A DNA stretch of 64,000 nucleotides, from positions 1 to 64,000 of the forward strand of contig JAFLUB010000001.1 of assembly GCA_022509025.1 (NCBI GenBank), given 5' to 3'. A program made the translations under genes and the position numbers. How positions within the stretch are numbered: position 1 is the first letter of the stretch; every line of letters begins with the position of its first letter. The DNA comes from Oscillospiraceae bacterium (lineage in GTDB: Bacteria; Bacillota; Clostridia; UBA1381). The notes under the pieces are model-generated. The model saw only the letters and a list, made by a program, of their open reading frames with translations. It was not told the origin of the DNA and did no database searches. Below, piece after piece: positions 15,710-25,045 of this stretch.

Positions 15710-16154
15710 TTATAAGTCCCTGCAGCTCAGACATAAATGTTTCTATATCGTCAAAGCTTTTATATACGGATGCGAAACGCACATAGGCAACTTCATCAAG
15801 CTTTTTGAGCTTTTCCATTACCTTTTCTCCAATCATGGTGCTTTCAAATTCCCGCGTCATTGACTGATACAACTCACTTTCGATATCGTCTGCAACCTTC
15901 TCCATATCGGTAAGTGATATAGGACGCTTTTCGCAAGCTGTAATTATCCCTTTCAGTACCTTCTGCCTGTCATAAGGCTGACGGGACTGGTCTTTCTTTA
16001 TAACAACAAGCGAGATTGATTCAAGCTTCTCATATGTAGTAAAACGCTTCTGGCACTTCAGACACTCGCGTCTTCTTCTTATTGAATTACTTTCGTCTGT
16101 CGGTCTGGAATCAATAACCTTACTCTCAGCGAATCCGCAATATGGACATTTCAT
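15699..16154 (-). CDS. nrdR: Transcriptional regulator NrdR
   Basis: 151 residues from MKCPYCGF, the standard length. A zinc ribbon is formed by CPYC and CLKC with the basic RRRREC segment between, followed by an ATP-cone (about residues 48-138). NrdR senses dATP/ATP and represses ribonucleotide reductase genes by binding NrdR boxes. Starting upstream at 16199 would add 15 residues before the ribbon, so 16154 is preferred (AAAGGTGGGAG precedes it). No ribonucleotide reductase gene is in this window. Confidence 0.96.
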   Translation of the reverse strand: MKCPYCGFAESKVIDSRPTDESNSIRRRRECLKCQKRFTTYEKLESISLVVIKKDQSRQPYDRQKVLKGIITACEKRPISLTDMEKVADDIESELYQSMTREFESTMIGEKVMEKLKKLDEVAYVRFASVYKSFDDIETFMSELQGLINDR

Positions 16155-16215
16155 TTGTTTTTCTCCCACCTTTATATTATTTACAGGATTATTATACAAT
16201 ATACTCCAGAATTTT

Positions 16216-16473
16216 TCAAGTCAATTTTTCAACATCCGCGCTGAAAAGACGTACGAGAACAAGGTCCTCTCCTACCACCTCTATCGCGTCCCACGGAATT
16301 ATAAGTTCTCCTCCGCCCAGGAGTCTTTTTAAAATGCAGCCTCGTCTGGGCACTATTATAGCCTCAATATTACCCGTAATTTCGCTTATCTCCACATCGT
16401 GTATATACCCCAGCCTTTCAGCTGTCTTTATATTCACTACTTCCTTCTGCCGAAGATTATATCCCCGAAACAT
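16216..16473 (-). CDS. YlmC/YmxH family PRC-barrel sporulation protein
   Basis: 85-residue PRC-barrel protein: [20 protein letters not shown], then IIVPRR and a closing [18 protein letters not shown]. This is the YlmC/YmxH family of endospore formers; its role is not settled, although it is linked to sporulation. Its Shine-Dalgarno ACGGAGGTGG lies entirely in the 3' arm of a 16-base-pair inverted repeat (16477-16523), so the site may be masked in long transcripts. Confidence 0.88.
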   Translation of the reverse strand: MFRGYNLRQKEVVNIKTAERLGYIHDVEISEITGNIEAIIVPRRGCILKRLLGGGELIIPWDAIEVVGEDLVLVRLFSADVEKLT

Positions 16474-16476
16474 AAA

Positions 16477-16523
16477 ACCACCTCCGTAATATATCGCTCG
16501 TTTGATTATATTACGGAGGTGGT
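16477..16523 (-). promoter_or_regulatory. Hairpin that sequesters the ylmC RBS / terminator of flippase gene
   Basis: ACCACCTCCGTAATAT (16477-16492) and ATATTACGGAGGTGGT (16508-16523) are perfect 16-base inverted repeats with a 15-base loop. On the minus strand the second arm contains the ylmC Shine-Dalgarno and is followed by TTTT, then the ATG. It lies 8 bases after the flippase stop, so it can act as that gene's terminator and as a translational lid on ylmC. Confidence 0.7.
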
Positions 16524-16530
16524 CTCAATA

Positions 16531-17955
16531 TTATCTTTTTATAAATGAAATAAGCACTCTATGTTGTCTGAATATCAGAAGTCCCAATATGTATGCTATA
16601 CCCATTATAACGCCTTTTATAAACGCGCTCACAACAAGATATTCAGCTGTAATAAGCCTTGCGCCGAAGCCCGCCAGAGTTACCAGCGCCGCTATACCAA
16701 GCTCCGGTATGAAGCTTTTCAAAAAGCCTAAATAACTCATACCAAGCGTTCTTTTTATAAGGAAATAATATGTAACAAAAAAGTTCAGATTGAACGCTAT
16801 AGTCAGATACAGCGAAATCTTTACAATGTCGCCCATAAATATTCCCGCCGCTATTGCGGACGCGGTAAGCAGTATCGTGAAGAGTCCCGATATGAACATA
16901 TTCTTAGGATTTCCCGCGCTCTGGAATATAGCCTGTGAGCTTCCCGTTATCATCTGCGCCCATATGGAAAGACTCAGCATTGCTATACACGGCACCGATG
17001 CGCCCCACTGATTGCCGAACAGTATGCCGATTATTTCCTCGGAGGCGAAATAGCAGTAAATTCCGATGAACATTCCCAGAAGCGAAAGCACCTTCACTAT
17101 CTCCATATATTTTGTATAAATATACTCCTTGTCGTTCTGATGCGATGACAAAATCGGATGCAGAGTAGGCGTGATTACATTCGTCAGATTATTCTGAGGA
17201 TAAAGCGTAACCTTATACGCCTTGTCATAAAACCCGAGCGCGCTGTCACCTATGTATTTGCCTATCACGAGATTGTCTATATTCTTCGAGAAGTAGTTTA
17301 TGATACTGTATCCCATCTGGAACATCGAGAATGACAGGATTTTCCTGAGTCCTGAAAAGCTGAATTTTATCCTGAATTTTATTCCGGTCGTGCTGTAGTT
17401 CCACAAAAATGAAACCATCGCGTTTACAATCGCCTGCCATACGAGAGCGTAGTACTTATATCCCATAAAGGCAATCACAATAGCCGCGGCGTTACTCGTC
17501 ACGTTTACTATAATCATTCTCACACCGATCGCCATAAATCTTTTCTGCTTCAGCAGATATGAATGCGGCACTATGTTCATTGTATGGAAGAACAGCGAAA
17601 TAGCCAGAAGAGCGCCTATCGGGATATAGACGCTGTTTTCATAAAAATGCGCCATAGGCACAGAAAATACAACAAATACAAGTGAAATCACAATGGCTGC
17701 ATAGAAGTTAAAGGAGAATATATTACTTATATCATCCTCTGTAAGCTCCTTATTCTGTATTATCGCGGGACCTATGCCCATATTCGATATAACAGTAAAG
17801 AATGTCGTGAACACGGTCACTACCGTGACTATTCCGTAGTCCTCAGGAGATAATATACGCGCAAGTATACCGTTAAAAACAATCTGCAGTATAACGCATA
17901 TATAGCTTGCGGAGGCGTTTATTGCCGCCGCCTTTTTTATAGATATATCCTTCAT
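16531..17955 (-). CDS. Polysaccharide flippase, MOP superfamily (Wzx/RfbX-like)
   Basis: 474 residues, hydrophobic throughout with about 12-14 predicted helices. The N-terminal ILSPEDYGIVTVVTVFTTFF segment and later PNILLKQKRFM-like region (HSYLLKQKRFMAIG) fit lipopolysaccharide/teichuronic acid exporters of the MOP family, which flip lipid-linked sugars across the membrane. ATG at 17955 is chosen because GGTGA precedes it; a GTG 18 bases upstream lies ahead of that site. It follows a wall-hydrolase gene and murT-gatD, suggesting export of wall polysaccharide precursors. Confidence 0.88.
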   Translation of the reverse strand: MKDISIKKAAAINASASYICVILQIVFNGILARILSPEDYGIVTVVTVFTTFFTVISNMGIGPAIIQNKELTEDDISNIFSFNFYAAIVISLVFVVFSVPMAHFYENSVYIPIGALLAISLFFHTMNIVPHSYLLKQKRFMAIGVRMIIVNVTSNAAAIVIAFMGYKYYALVWQAIVNAMVSFLWNYSTTGIKFRIKFSFSGLRKILSFSMFQMGYSIINYFSKNIDNLVIGKYIGDSALGFYDKAYKVTLYPQNNLTNVITPTLHPILSSHQNDKEYIYTKYMEIVKVLSLLGMFIGIYCYFASEEIIGILFGNQWGASVPCIAMLSLSIWAQMITGSSQAIFQSAGNPKNMFISGLFTILLTASAIAAGIFMGDIVKISLYLTIAFNLNFFVTYYFLIKRTLGMSYLGFLKSFIPELGIAALVTLAGFGARLITAEYLVVSAFIKGVIMGIAYILGLLIFRQHRVLISFIKR

Positions 17956-18011
17956 TTTAAAATCACCTGTCACACAATTAATTATGAAATATTCTCAACC
18001 ACAATATATAT

Positions 18012-19985
18012 TTACTGGCTTATAGTCGGAGGTATCTGACCGCTGTAAACCGGTACATCAAATGAAAGCACAGCATCACCAAACGACGAGAATATTCTCT
18101 CTATGCTTATCGCCTGCTTAACCGCCCAGCCTATGTCTGTCGCATACTGGTGTTCACCCGGATGTTCGGGATTCCAGAGCATTTTATAAAGCGTGTTCTG
18201 TCTGCCGTCCAAACTGTTTATGTAATGCTCGCTTATCCATTGAGCTCCGCCTCGTATAGCCGCCTCAACACTCGTCCAGCCTTCCGAATATGCCTTACTT
18301 GAACCGCCGCCCAAAGGATTGGAGTCATATGCGTTTATTCCGAACATATTATACACCGTTGTCCCGTTAACCTCAATACCGCGGGCAAGCTTGGAAGTAC
18401 CGTTACCCGATTCAAGGCAGGCGTGAGCAATCAGATATACCTCGCTCACATTAAAATCTCTTCCGGCTTGTATGAACACCTCGCCCATACCTCTGAGTAC
18501 ACCCTTATTTTCAAGATATGCATTCAGAACGTCCGCGCTGACATTATTCGGGCTAGACAAGTCAAGGAACTGGTATTTATACGCGTCTGTATAATAACTG
18601 TTAGGATTCATATATTCCGCCGTTTCCGCCTCGGTCGCGTATTCATGACCACTTGTTCTCCATATCTTCGGCGGAGGGTTAAGTCCCATCTGCAGCCTTA
18701 CAATCTGCGGGAAGGTTATATTATATGAGGTATATGTAACACTTCCTTCCGTGTTTAATGCGGCTACCGCTAATGCTTCATTCTCATCTACCAGATTAAA
18801 CGGGTCCTTTTCCCCGGATTCACTGACGTTTACCGGGAAACTATACGCTATTCCGTTCACGCTTTTAACGGTTATGTTCGCATCACCCGCGCCGATACCA
18901 AGTACGCGCCCTGTCTGATTCACAACAGCGACTCCCTCATTGTCGCTCGACCATGAAAGAGTTTTGTTTTTCGCATTTGACGGCGAAACGGTTACAATTG
19001 CATTTACGCTTTCACCGACAGTTATGCGCATATCATTTTCATTGTGTACGGACAGCGCATTTACGTCAACTGACGGATTCACTACGCTTACAAAGCATTT
19101 ACCCTCAAAACCGCCATCCTCGGTAGTCGCTGTAATCTCCGTCATACCCACTCCGACCGGCTTCACATTTCCCATGCTGTCCACACGGGCAATATTTGTG
19201 TTTTTCGACTTCCATATTACATTTGAATTTGTGGCATCTTCGGGAAAGATACGCGCGGTTAAAAGACGGGACGTATCATTTGTATAAAGAGTTATTGTAC
19301 TTGTGGGCATGAATATACCTGTCACAGGCTGTCTTGCCTCCAAAGTCGCCGAAGAGCTCTTTCCGTATTCGGGAAGAGCAGCAGATATCTGAACCTTTCC
19401 CGCTTTCGCTACGGTTATTTTACCTCCATCGTCTACATCAGCGATTTCATCATCTGATGATTGCCATTCTATTTTTTTATATTTCAGATTGACAGGATAG
19501 ACCTTCGCGCTTATCTTAATCTCGGCTTGCCCGCTGCTCAGGTCAACCGCGCCGTCAGTCCAGCTTAACTTCAGTCCCACATGCGTCTTTTCCCTATGGT
19601 CGAATGTGGAATAGTGCTGCAGAACCATTGCGTAGTCAACGCTATCATCGCCTTCGGTATAATAATCAGAGTTTTCCGTATTTTTATGCGTCAGAACAAG
19701 AAGCAGAACAAATACTGCAACCCCTGCAAGAGCTGAAACTATCAGTCTTGCCCGATGCTTTTTTATACGCGAGACCGCTCTTTTAATCCGCGCCGGGGAA
19801 TCCACGTAGATAAAGCGCGCAAAGCGGGCATCAGAGCAGAGTATCTGCCAAAGCTTTTTAAACGGAAAGCATATAATATGCGCCATCAGCGCCAAAAATT
19901 TTCCTATATATTTTAATATTCTCTTTAAAAAAGAAAACAATTTATTTCTATCCGGTTGTATTTGTGGAGAAAGATTTATTTCCAT
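18012..19985 (-). CDS. Membrane-anchored Ig-like protein with glucosaminidase domain
   Basis: 657 residues. The first 95 residues are basic and cytoplasmic, followed by one membrane span (VSALAGVAVFVLLLVLTH, about 93-110). About residues 130-390 hold three bacterial Ig-like (BIG2) repeats, each with a KxxxWxSSDxxIAxVD-like pattern. The C-terminal 200 residues are a GH73-type N-acetylglucosaminidase: HACLESGNGTSKLA with the candidate catalytic Glu, then YNMFGI and KAYSEGW. It would cleave peptidoglycan glycan strands at the cell surface. It is co-oriented with murT-gatD with only an 18-base gap, so probably part of one wall operon. Confidence 0.88.
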   Translation of the reverse strand: MEINLSPQIQPDRNKLFSFLKRILKYIGKFLALMAHIICFPFKKLWQILCSDARFARFIYVDSPARIKRAVSRIKKHRARLIVSALAGVAVFVLLLVLTHKNTENSDYYTEGDDSVDYAMVLQHYSTFDHREKTHVGLKLSWTDGAVDLSSGQAEIKISAKVYPVNLKYKKIEWQSSDDEIADVDDGGKITVAKAGKVQISAALPEYGKSSSATLEARQPVTGIFMPTSTITLYTNDTSRLLTARIFPEDATNSNVIWKSKNTNIARVDSMGNVKPVGVGMTEITATTEDGGFEGKCFVSVVNPSVDVNALSVHNENDMRITVGESVNAIVTVSPSNAKNKTLSWSSDNEGVAVVNQTGRVLGIGAGDANITVKSVNGIAYSFPVNVSESGEKDPFNLVDENEALAVAALNTEGSVTYTSYNITFPQIVRLQMGLNPPPKIWRTSGHEYATEAETAEYMNPNSYYTDAYKYQFLDLSSPNNVSADVLNAYLENKGVLRGMGEVFIQAGRDFNVSEVYLIAHACLESGNGTSKLARGIEVNGTTVYNMFGINAYDSNPLGGGSSKAYSEGWTSVEAAIRGGAQWISEHYINSLDGRQNTLYKMLWNPEHPGEHQYATDIGWAVKQAISIERIFSSFGDAVLSFDVPVYSGQIPPTISQ

Positions 19986-20003
19986 ACCGAATCCAGTCCT
20001 TTT

Positions 20004-20729
20004 CTACTTTTTAAAACGGTTCACTATATACTCATTAGCCGTTTTTTCCAGGTCGTCATCAAGCGGTGAAAGTCCCTCAAAGCCGGGATTTTTACGTTTC
20101 AGAGCATTAGTCAGGATATAATCGCACAAAGCGGGATTTTTCGGAAGCAGAGGTCCGTGCAGATAGGTCGCAACAACATTTTTATATATAACGCCCTCCG
20201 CGCCGGACTTCTCATCATTTCCGTAACCGTACGCAACTCGTCCCAAAGGCGTATGTTCTCCTATATAGGTCCTGCCACCGTGGTTCTCAAACCCTACTAT
20301 TTTTTCGTCTATAAAGTCTGTCTCAAGCACAATATTTCCTATAAGACGTTTTTTACCCTGTTCCGTATATATATCGAGAATATCCAGGCCCTCTATCGTT
20401 TCATCCTGAAGCTTGTAGTATTTTCCCAGAAGCTGATAGCCTCCGCACACCGCCACAAGGCTGCCGCCGTCCTCAACATAGGATTTTAACGCATCCTTAT
20501 GCTCAAGCAGTCTCGAGCATACAATTTTCTGCTCTCTGTCAGAACCGCCGCCTATAAACACAATATCAATGTCAGACAAATCAAAACCGGTGTCTTCGCA
20601 GGTATACGCTACAACCTCCGCGTCTATACCGCGCCAAACAAGTCTTGACCGCATACATTCAATATTGCCCTTATCGCCGTAAAGATTTAAGAGGTCCGGA
20701 TAAAGATGAAGTATTTTAATTTTCATCAT
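20004..20729 (-). CDS. gatD: Lipid II isoglutaminyl synthase glutaminase subunit GatD
   Basis: 241 residues of the CobB/CobQ-like class I glutamine amidotransferase type. The nucleophile Cys sits in AVCGGYQ (about residue 95) and the His in ATYLHGPLLPKN (about 190). GatD supplies ammonia to MurT, which amidates the alpha-carboxyl of D-glutamate in lipid II. GGGAGG stands 6 bases before the ATG, inside the end of murT, and the two genes overlap at an ATGA junction. The pairing with murT makes the assignment firm. Confidence 0.95.
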   Translation of the reverse strand: MMKIKILHLYPDLLNLYGDKGNIECMRSRLVWRGIDAEVVAYTCEDTGFDLSDIDIVFIGGGSDREQKIVCSRLLEHKDALKSYVEDGGSLVAVCGGYQLLGKYYKLQDETIEGLDILDIYTEQGKKRLIGNIVLETDFIDEKIVGFENHGGRTYIGEHTPLGRVAYGYGNDEKSGAEGVIYKNVVATYLHGPLLPKNPALCDYILTNALKRKNPGFEGLSPLDDDLEKTANEYIVNRFKK

Positions 20730-22051
20730 GCTTCACCTCCCAATCTTTTAAGCACAGCCTCCGTGGAATATAAGGCGGTATAGTTCACCAGCACATATAC
20801 AACCTCACTGTCTGTTCTGAGGCATTCACTGACCGCCTCCGCCATGTCATGCGTTATATGGTTAACGTTTATACCGGCGTACTTGAATCGCAGGCTTATA
20901 TCATAAACGCGTATTCCGGTAGTCGTCAGAGTATTAAGATTTTCATCGGCAATCTTGTCAAAATCCACATCCCACAGCCATGACACATCACGTCCGTCAT
21001 TCGCCTTGTCGTTTATGGCAATTATGACGTCCTTTTTGCGCTTGTCCGTGTTCACCGTGGCTATTGCCTGATTAAATCCCGCGGGATTTTTTGACAAGCT
21101 CAGTATTACAGGCTTATTAAACTTATACTCCTGCATTCTGCCTATCTGCGGCTTGTATGCTGTAAGCAGGGAGGCAAAATCGTTTGTATCCTCGCCAAGC
21201 GCGTTCAATGCGCCGTACACTGCTATGAGGTTATATATGTTATAGAAACCCTTATAATTTATCGACATCGGCTGTCCGTTAATCGTGAATTTCATCGGTG
21301 TGTCAAGCGATACATCTTTTACCTCAAAGTCAATATGCGGGCGCTTGAAACCGCACTTCGGACAATAGAAGTCTCCAAGCTGGCTGTAATGGTAATAGTT
21401 ATAGCTCTGTTCCTCTCCGCATACCGGACAGAAGCGCCCTTCCTTTGTATCGTCAAGCTGAGGCAAAACCTGTTCACTGATTCCGTAATAATAAGCCTCC
21501 GCATTTTCTCCCGCGCCGAACTGCACACAAAGAGGGTCGTCACCGTTCAGGACAAGCTTAACGCCCGGTACCTTATTAATAGCGCGTTTTATTATATCCG
21601 ATGTGATATCAATCTCTCCGTAACGGTCAAGCTGGTCGCGGAAGAGATTTGTTATAACCATGACATCCGGTTTTATATGCTCAAATACGATAGGCGTATA
21701 TGCCTCGTCGATTTCAAGACAAGCATAGTCCGCCTTCAGTTTTCCGAAAATATTCATCTCCTGCAAAACCGTTGTCGCCACACCGCTGAGCATATTAGCG
21801 CCAAGACGGTTGCAAAGTACCTTATAGCCCTTTGCTTCAAGCGCTGACGCCATAAGATTGTTTGTGGTTGTTTTTCCGTTCGTTCCGCAGGTCACAATTA
21901 TTCCTTTGGATATATGCTTTTCGAGACCTCTCACCAAATCGGGACATATTTTAAGCGCGTAATGCCCCGGAGATGACGAAGATTTTTTCCCTATTATTTT
22001 TCCTATAACGGTAAGCGCTTTGCCGAGCCATACCGCAAGCAGTTTTCTCAT
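20726..22051 (-). CDS. murT: Lipid II isoglutaminyl synthase subunit MurT
   Basis: 441 residues. Mur ligase ATP loop GTNGKTTTNN (about 55-64), substrate region DEAYTPIVF, a four-cysteine zinc ribbon (CPVC near 205 and CPKC near 229) that is typical of MurT, and a C-terminal DUF1727 domain. With GatD it converts the D-isoglutamate of the peptidoglycan stem to D-isoglutamine, needed for cross-linking and antibiotic tolerance. It is the first gene after a SigA-type promoter at 22104-22132 and heads the wall gene run 22051-16216. Confidence 0.96.
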   Translation of the reverse strand: MRKLLAVWLGKALTVIGKIIGKKSSSSPGHYALKICPDLVRGLEKHISKGIIVTCGTNGKTTTNNLMASALEAKGYKVLCNRLGANMLSGVATTVLQEMNIFGKLKADYACLEIDEAYTPIVFEHIKPDVMVITNLFRDQLDRYGEIDITSDIIKRAINKVPGVKLVLNGDDPLCVQFGAGENAEAYYYGISEQVLPQLDDTKEGRFCPVCGEEQSYNYYHYSQLGDFYCPKCGFKRPHIDFEVKDVSLDTPMKFTINGQPMSINYKGFYNIYNLIAVYGALNALGEDTNDFASLLTAYKPQIGRMQEYKFNKPVILSLSKNPAGFNQAIATVNTDKRKKDVIIAINDKANDGRDVSWLWDVDFDKIADENLNTLTTTGIRVYDISLRFKYAGINVNHITHDMAEAVSECLRTDSEVVYVLVNYTALYSTEAVLKRLGGEA

Positions 22052-22103
22052 CTCAGTAAATTCCTTTCATTTAGTTGTTCGGACAAATTCCCGCATTGTA
22101 ATG

Positions 22104-22132
22104 ATTATACTACATTTTTTTATCTTTTGCAA
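22104..22132 (-). promoter_or_regulatory. SigA-type promoter of murT
   Basis: TTGCAA (complement of 22127-22132) and TATAAT (complement of 22104-22109) with a 17-base spacer. Confidence 0.75.
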
Positions 22133-22145
22133 CATAAGGTTTTTG

Positions 22146-22174
22146 TTTACAAGCATTCAATATTATGATAATAT
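22146..22174 (+). promoter_or_regulatory. SigA-type promoter of queH
   Basis: TTTACA (22146-22151) and TAATAT (22169-22174), 17-base spacer, divergent from the murT promoter. Confidence 0.7.
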
Positions 22175-22179
22175 TATAA

Positions 22180-22218
22180 ACGTGAAGAACAAACGGTATA
22201 TCTCACCCTTTTTCACGT
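22180..22218 (+). repeat. Short relative of the dispersed element in the queH leader
   Basis: ACGTGAA (22180-22186) and TTCACGT (22212-22218) bracket a core whose complement, AAGGGTGAGAT then CCGT, matches the right end of the 13171 and 25777 elements. It would form the 5' end of the queH transcript. I do not see a preQ1 aptamer in it. Confidence 0.5.
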
Positions 22219-22244
22219 CACAAATTATAAAACGGAGAAATATA

Positions 22245-22871
22245 ATGAAAGAAAATTACCAGATTATACTTAATAAAACAATAGAGGAAATACAGAAAGA
22301 AGGGAAAGTTCCATCGCTTCTCCTGCATAGCTGCTGCGCTCCGTGTTCCAGCTATGTGCTGGAATACCTTTCGGAGTATTTTGATATAACAGTTTTCTAT
22401 TATAATCCTAATATATCGCCGCAGGAGGAATTTCAAAAACGCGTAAATGAGCAAAAGCGTCTCATAAGTGAAATGCCTCTTGGGCGCAGCGTCAGATTTA
22501 TTGAAGGAAATTATGACAGCGCGCGATTTTTTGAAATGGCAAAAGGTCTTGAAGACGTAAAAGAGGGTGGCGAAAGATGCTTTAAATGCTACCGCCTCAG
22601 GCTCGAAGAAACAGCAAAAGCCGCCAGAGAAGGCGGCTTCGATTACTTTACAACAACGCTATCCATAAGTCCTTTAAAAAATGCTCAGAAGTTGAATGAA
22701 ACAGGCAAAGAACTCAGTAATATTTACGATGTCCCGTATCTGTTCTCCGATTTCAAGAAAAAGGAAGGATACAAACGCTCCTGTGAGCTTTCAGAGATTT
22801 ACGGTCTTTACCGCCAGAATTACTGCGGCTGCGTATATTCTAAGGCGGAGGCTATGGCGCGTCAGAAATAA
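22245..22871 (+). CDS. queH: Epoxyqueuosine reductase QueH
   Basis: 208 residues starting at MKENYQ; GGAGA precedes this ATG, and the longer frame to 22020 runs through the promoter. The family's cysteine motifs are all present: HSCCAPCSSY (about residue 30), RCFKCYRLR (about 110) and NYCGCVYS near the end. QueH is an iron-sulfur enzyme that reduces epoxyqueuosine to queuosine in tRNA, replacing QueG in many anaerobes. Its last 10 bases overlap the 3' end of the converging gene at 22862. Confidence 0.95.
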   Translation: MKENYQIILNKTIEEIQKEGKVPSLLLHSCCAPCSSYVLEYLSEYFDITVFYYNPNISPQEEFQKRVNEQKRLISEMPLGRSVRFIEGNYDSARFFEMAKGLEDVKEGGERCFKCYRLRLEETAKAAREGGFDYFTTTLSISPLKNAQKLNETGKELSNIYDVPYLFSDFKKKEGYKRSCELSEIYGLYRQNYCGCVYSKAEAMARQK

Positions 22872-23584
22872 TATCTGATAGTCGCCAGCTGCGCCACCAA
22901 TTCTCGCGCGCATGATACGGGCAGAAGAGTTATCGGTGTGGGCGCGCCTACATGCGTCACATTCATACCGTTTAAATTTGCCATTTGCAGAGAACGCAGA
23001 ACATGAAAATCGCTCGTTATGAACACTACGTTTGCGCCTTTCGTAGGCTCAGCTGAATATTGAAAATTCTCAAATGTATTCCGGGCGTTTTCTTCAGGGA
23101 GTATTCTCTCAGCGCCTATTCCACGGAACGCCAGATAGTCAGCCATCACCTGCGCCTCGGTCGTGACTTCTCCTTTTCCCTGTCCACCTGATACAATAGC
23201 AACGGCGTTGCCGTTTCTGTTCATATACTCCTCAGCCTTTAAAAGACGTTCTTCAAGCACGCGCGACGGAAAATTGCCGTTAAGTCCCGCGCCGAGAACG
23301 ATTATGTAATCTTCGTTATAGTTCGCCGTGTCCATATGTCCGAAAACGCATACAGCGCCCGAATAGATTATAAATACAGCCATACATGTCACGAACGCGC
23401 CACGCAGAATTCTTAGAAATTTGTTATTTTTTATGGCGTCATAAAACACACTCCACAAAATACAAAGAATACCTATTCCCACAATAATCGCTTCGCCCAG
23501 TCCCATTCCGAGCGTCGCGCCGTAATACAGCCCGTCAGCTGACAAAGCCATACCTATAAGAAATAATATTATTATCATTGCCAC
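22862..23584 (-). CDS. YdcF/ElyC-like DUF218 membrane protein
   Basis: 240 residues. Three predicted N-terminal helices (about residues 1-85) lead to a DUF218 domain: IIVLGAGLNGNFPSRVLEERL, IVSGGQG, TEAQVMADYL, ENARNTFENF, then FITSDFHVLRS. Relatives such as ElyC/YdcF/SanA act in envelope biogenesis or undecaprenyl-phosphate handling, but the reaction is unknown. The start is uncertain: GAGGTGG is followed by GTG (23584) after 5 bases and by ATG (23578) after 11; GTG is preferred. It converges with queH. Confidence 0.85.
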   Translation of the reverse strand: MAMIIILFLIGMALSADGLYYGATLGMGLGEAIIVGIGILCILWSVFYDAIKNNKFLRILRGAFVTCMAVFIIYSGAVCVFGHMDTANYNEDYIIVLGAGLNGNFPSRVLEERLLKAEEYMNRNGNAVAIVSGGQGKGEVTTEAQVMADYLAFRGIGAERILPEENARNTFENFQYSAEPTKGANVVFITSDFHVLRSLQMANLNGMNVTHVGAPTPITLLPVSCARELVAQLATIRYYF

Positions 23585-23679
23585 TTTTACCACCTCAGCA
23601 TATATGATATATCAAATAACACCTTGTTGTCAACAAAAATATTCCTTTTAGTTCATTAAATAATTATAAATTTACAAAA

Positions 23680-23710
23680 AATCTGTAAAACACAACGTGT
23701 TTTACAGATT
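23680..23710 (-). terminator. Terminator of mgtE
   Basis: CTGTAAAACAC and GTGTTTTACAG form a long stem with a tiny loop, overlapping the mgtE stop codon, and TTTTTT follows on the minus strand. Confidence 0.85.
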
Positions 23711-25045
23711 GAAAAACTTTGAGGCTATAAAGAAATAAATCAATACCGATGCCGCGTCTACTATTGTCGTAATCAACGGCGCTGCCATTACGGCAGGATC
23801 GAGAGAGCATCGCTTCGCCAGCATCGGAAGCGTACAGCCGATAAATTGAGATATTGTTACTATTCCTACAATAGAAAGACTTATCACAGCGGCAATTTTC
23901 AAATCCCCTTCCGTAATCCATATCCACAGACCGCTTCCTACAGCAAGAATAACGCTTATAATGAGAGCAATCCCCACCTCGGTGAATATTACTCTTAAAA
24001 AGTCACGCAGACGTATTTCGTCCAGACTCATGCCGCGTATAATCATTGTTGAGCTCTGAGCGCCGCAATTTCCGCCCGTACTCATAAGCAACGGTATGAA
24101 TGTAGCCAGAATCGGTATCGCGGCATACGCGGATTCGTATTTTTTTAAAATACCGCCTGTTATCACGCCGGAAAGCATCAGGATAAGCAGCCATAAGATT
24201 CTGTTTCTTGCATGCTTTATATCTGAGGTCTTAAAATACGATTCCTCTGTCGGATTAATCGCCGCCATACGCTCAATATCCTCGGTTGTCTCATCCTGCA
24301 TAACGTCAATAGCATCGTCGAATGTGACAATTCCGACAAGTCTGCCCTCATCATCCGCAACAGGCATAGTAACAAAGTCATATTTGTTCATATCCTTTGC
24401 AACGTTCTCTTTATCATCATGAGTATGAACACATATAACGCTTTTATCCATTATATCGCATATCTTATCGTCAGGCGCGGACAACAAAAGAGTTTTAACG
24501 GAAAGACTGCCTGTAAGCTTCCTGTTATCGTCCGTGACGTAGCAGATGTAAACAGTTTCCGCCTCGCTTATTGTGCGGCGTATACGCTTTATCGCCTCGT
24601 TTACAGTCATCATCGGGCGCAGGCTTATATAATCTGTTGTCATCATCGACCCGGCGCTGTCCTCAGGATAATTAAGTATTTCATTTATCACACGCCGCAT
24701 ATCAGGATCGGTATTTTTGAGTATTCGCTTGACAACATTTGCAGGCATTTCCTCAATAATATCCGCCGCATCGTCCACATAAAGCTCATCAAAGACCTCT
24801 TTAAGTTCACTGTCCGAAAAACCGCGTATCAAAAGCTCCTGACTATCGGTTTGCATAAGAGCAAACGTGTCCGCTGCCAGGTCTTTAGGCAGGAGTCTGA
24901 ACAGAAGCGGTATACTATCATCAGAAATGTCCTCAAACATCGCCGCAATATCCGCCTCATTCATTGTTGAAAGAACATCACGAAGTGATGAATATTTTTT
25001 CTTTTCCAAAAGTGTTTCTATTGTATCTGTTATTACTGCCGGCAT
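23702..25045 (-). CDS. mgtE: Magnesium transporter MgtE
   Basis: 447 residues with the full MgtE plan: N-terminal helical domain (DEADIAAMFEDIS-like repeats, residues 1-130), two CBS domains (about 135-255), a plug helix, and five membrane helices with the pore segment LLMSTGGNCGAQSS (about 325). The cytoplasmic domains sense Mg2+ and close the pore when the ion is plentiful. No M-box leader is seen in the short upstream region. RBS AAGGGGGG precedes the ATG. Confidence 0.96.
   Translation of the reverse strand: MPAVITDTIETLLEKKKYSSLRDVLSTMNEADIAAMFEDISDDSIPLLFRLLPKDLAADTFALMQTDSQELLIRGFSDSELKEVFDELYVDDAADIIEEMPANVVKRILKNTDPDMRRVINEILNYPEDSAGSMMTTDYISLRPMMTVNEAIKRIRRTISEAETVYICYVTDDNRKLTGSLSVKTLLLSAPDDKICDIMDKSVICVHTHDDKENVAKDMNKYDFVTMPVADDEGRLVGIVTFDDAIDVMQDETTEDIERMAAINPTEESYFKTSDIKHARNRILWLLILMLSGVITGGILKKYESAYAAIPILATFIPLLMSTGGNCGAQSSTMIIRGMSLDEIRLRDFLRVIFTEVGIALIISVILAVGSGLWIWITEGDLKIAAVISLSIVGIVTISQFIGCTLPMLAKRCSLDPAVMAAPLITTIVDAASVLIYFFIASKFFNL

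Noticed and set aside
22175-22244. preQ1 riboswitch ahead of queH
   Set aside because: The leader is a simple inverted repeat related to the dispersed element; no preQ1 aptamer pattern is recognisable.
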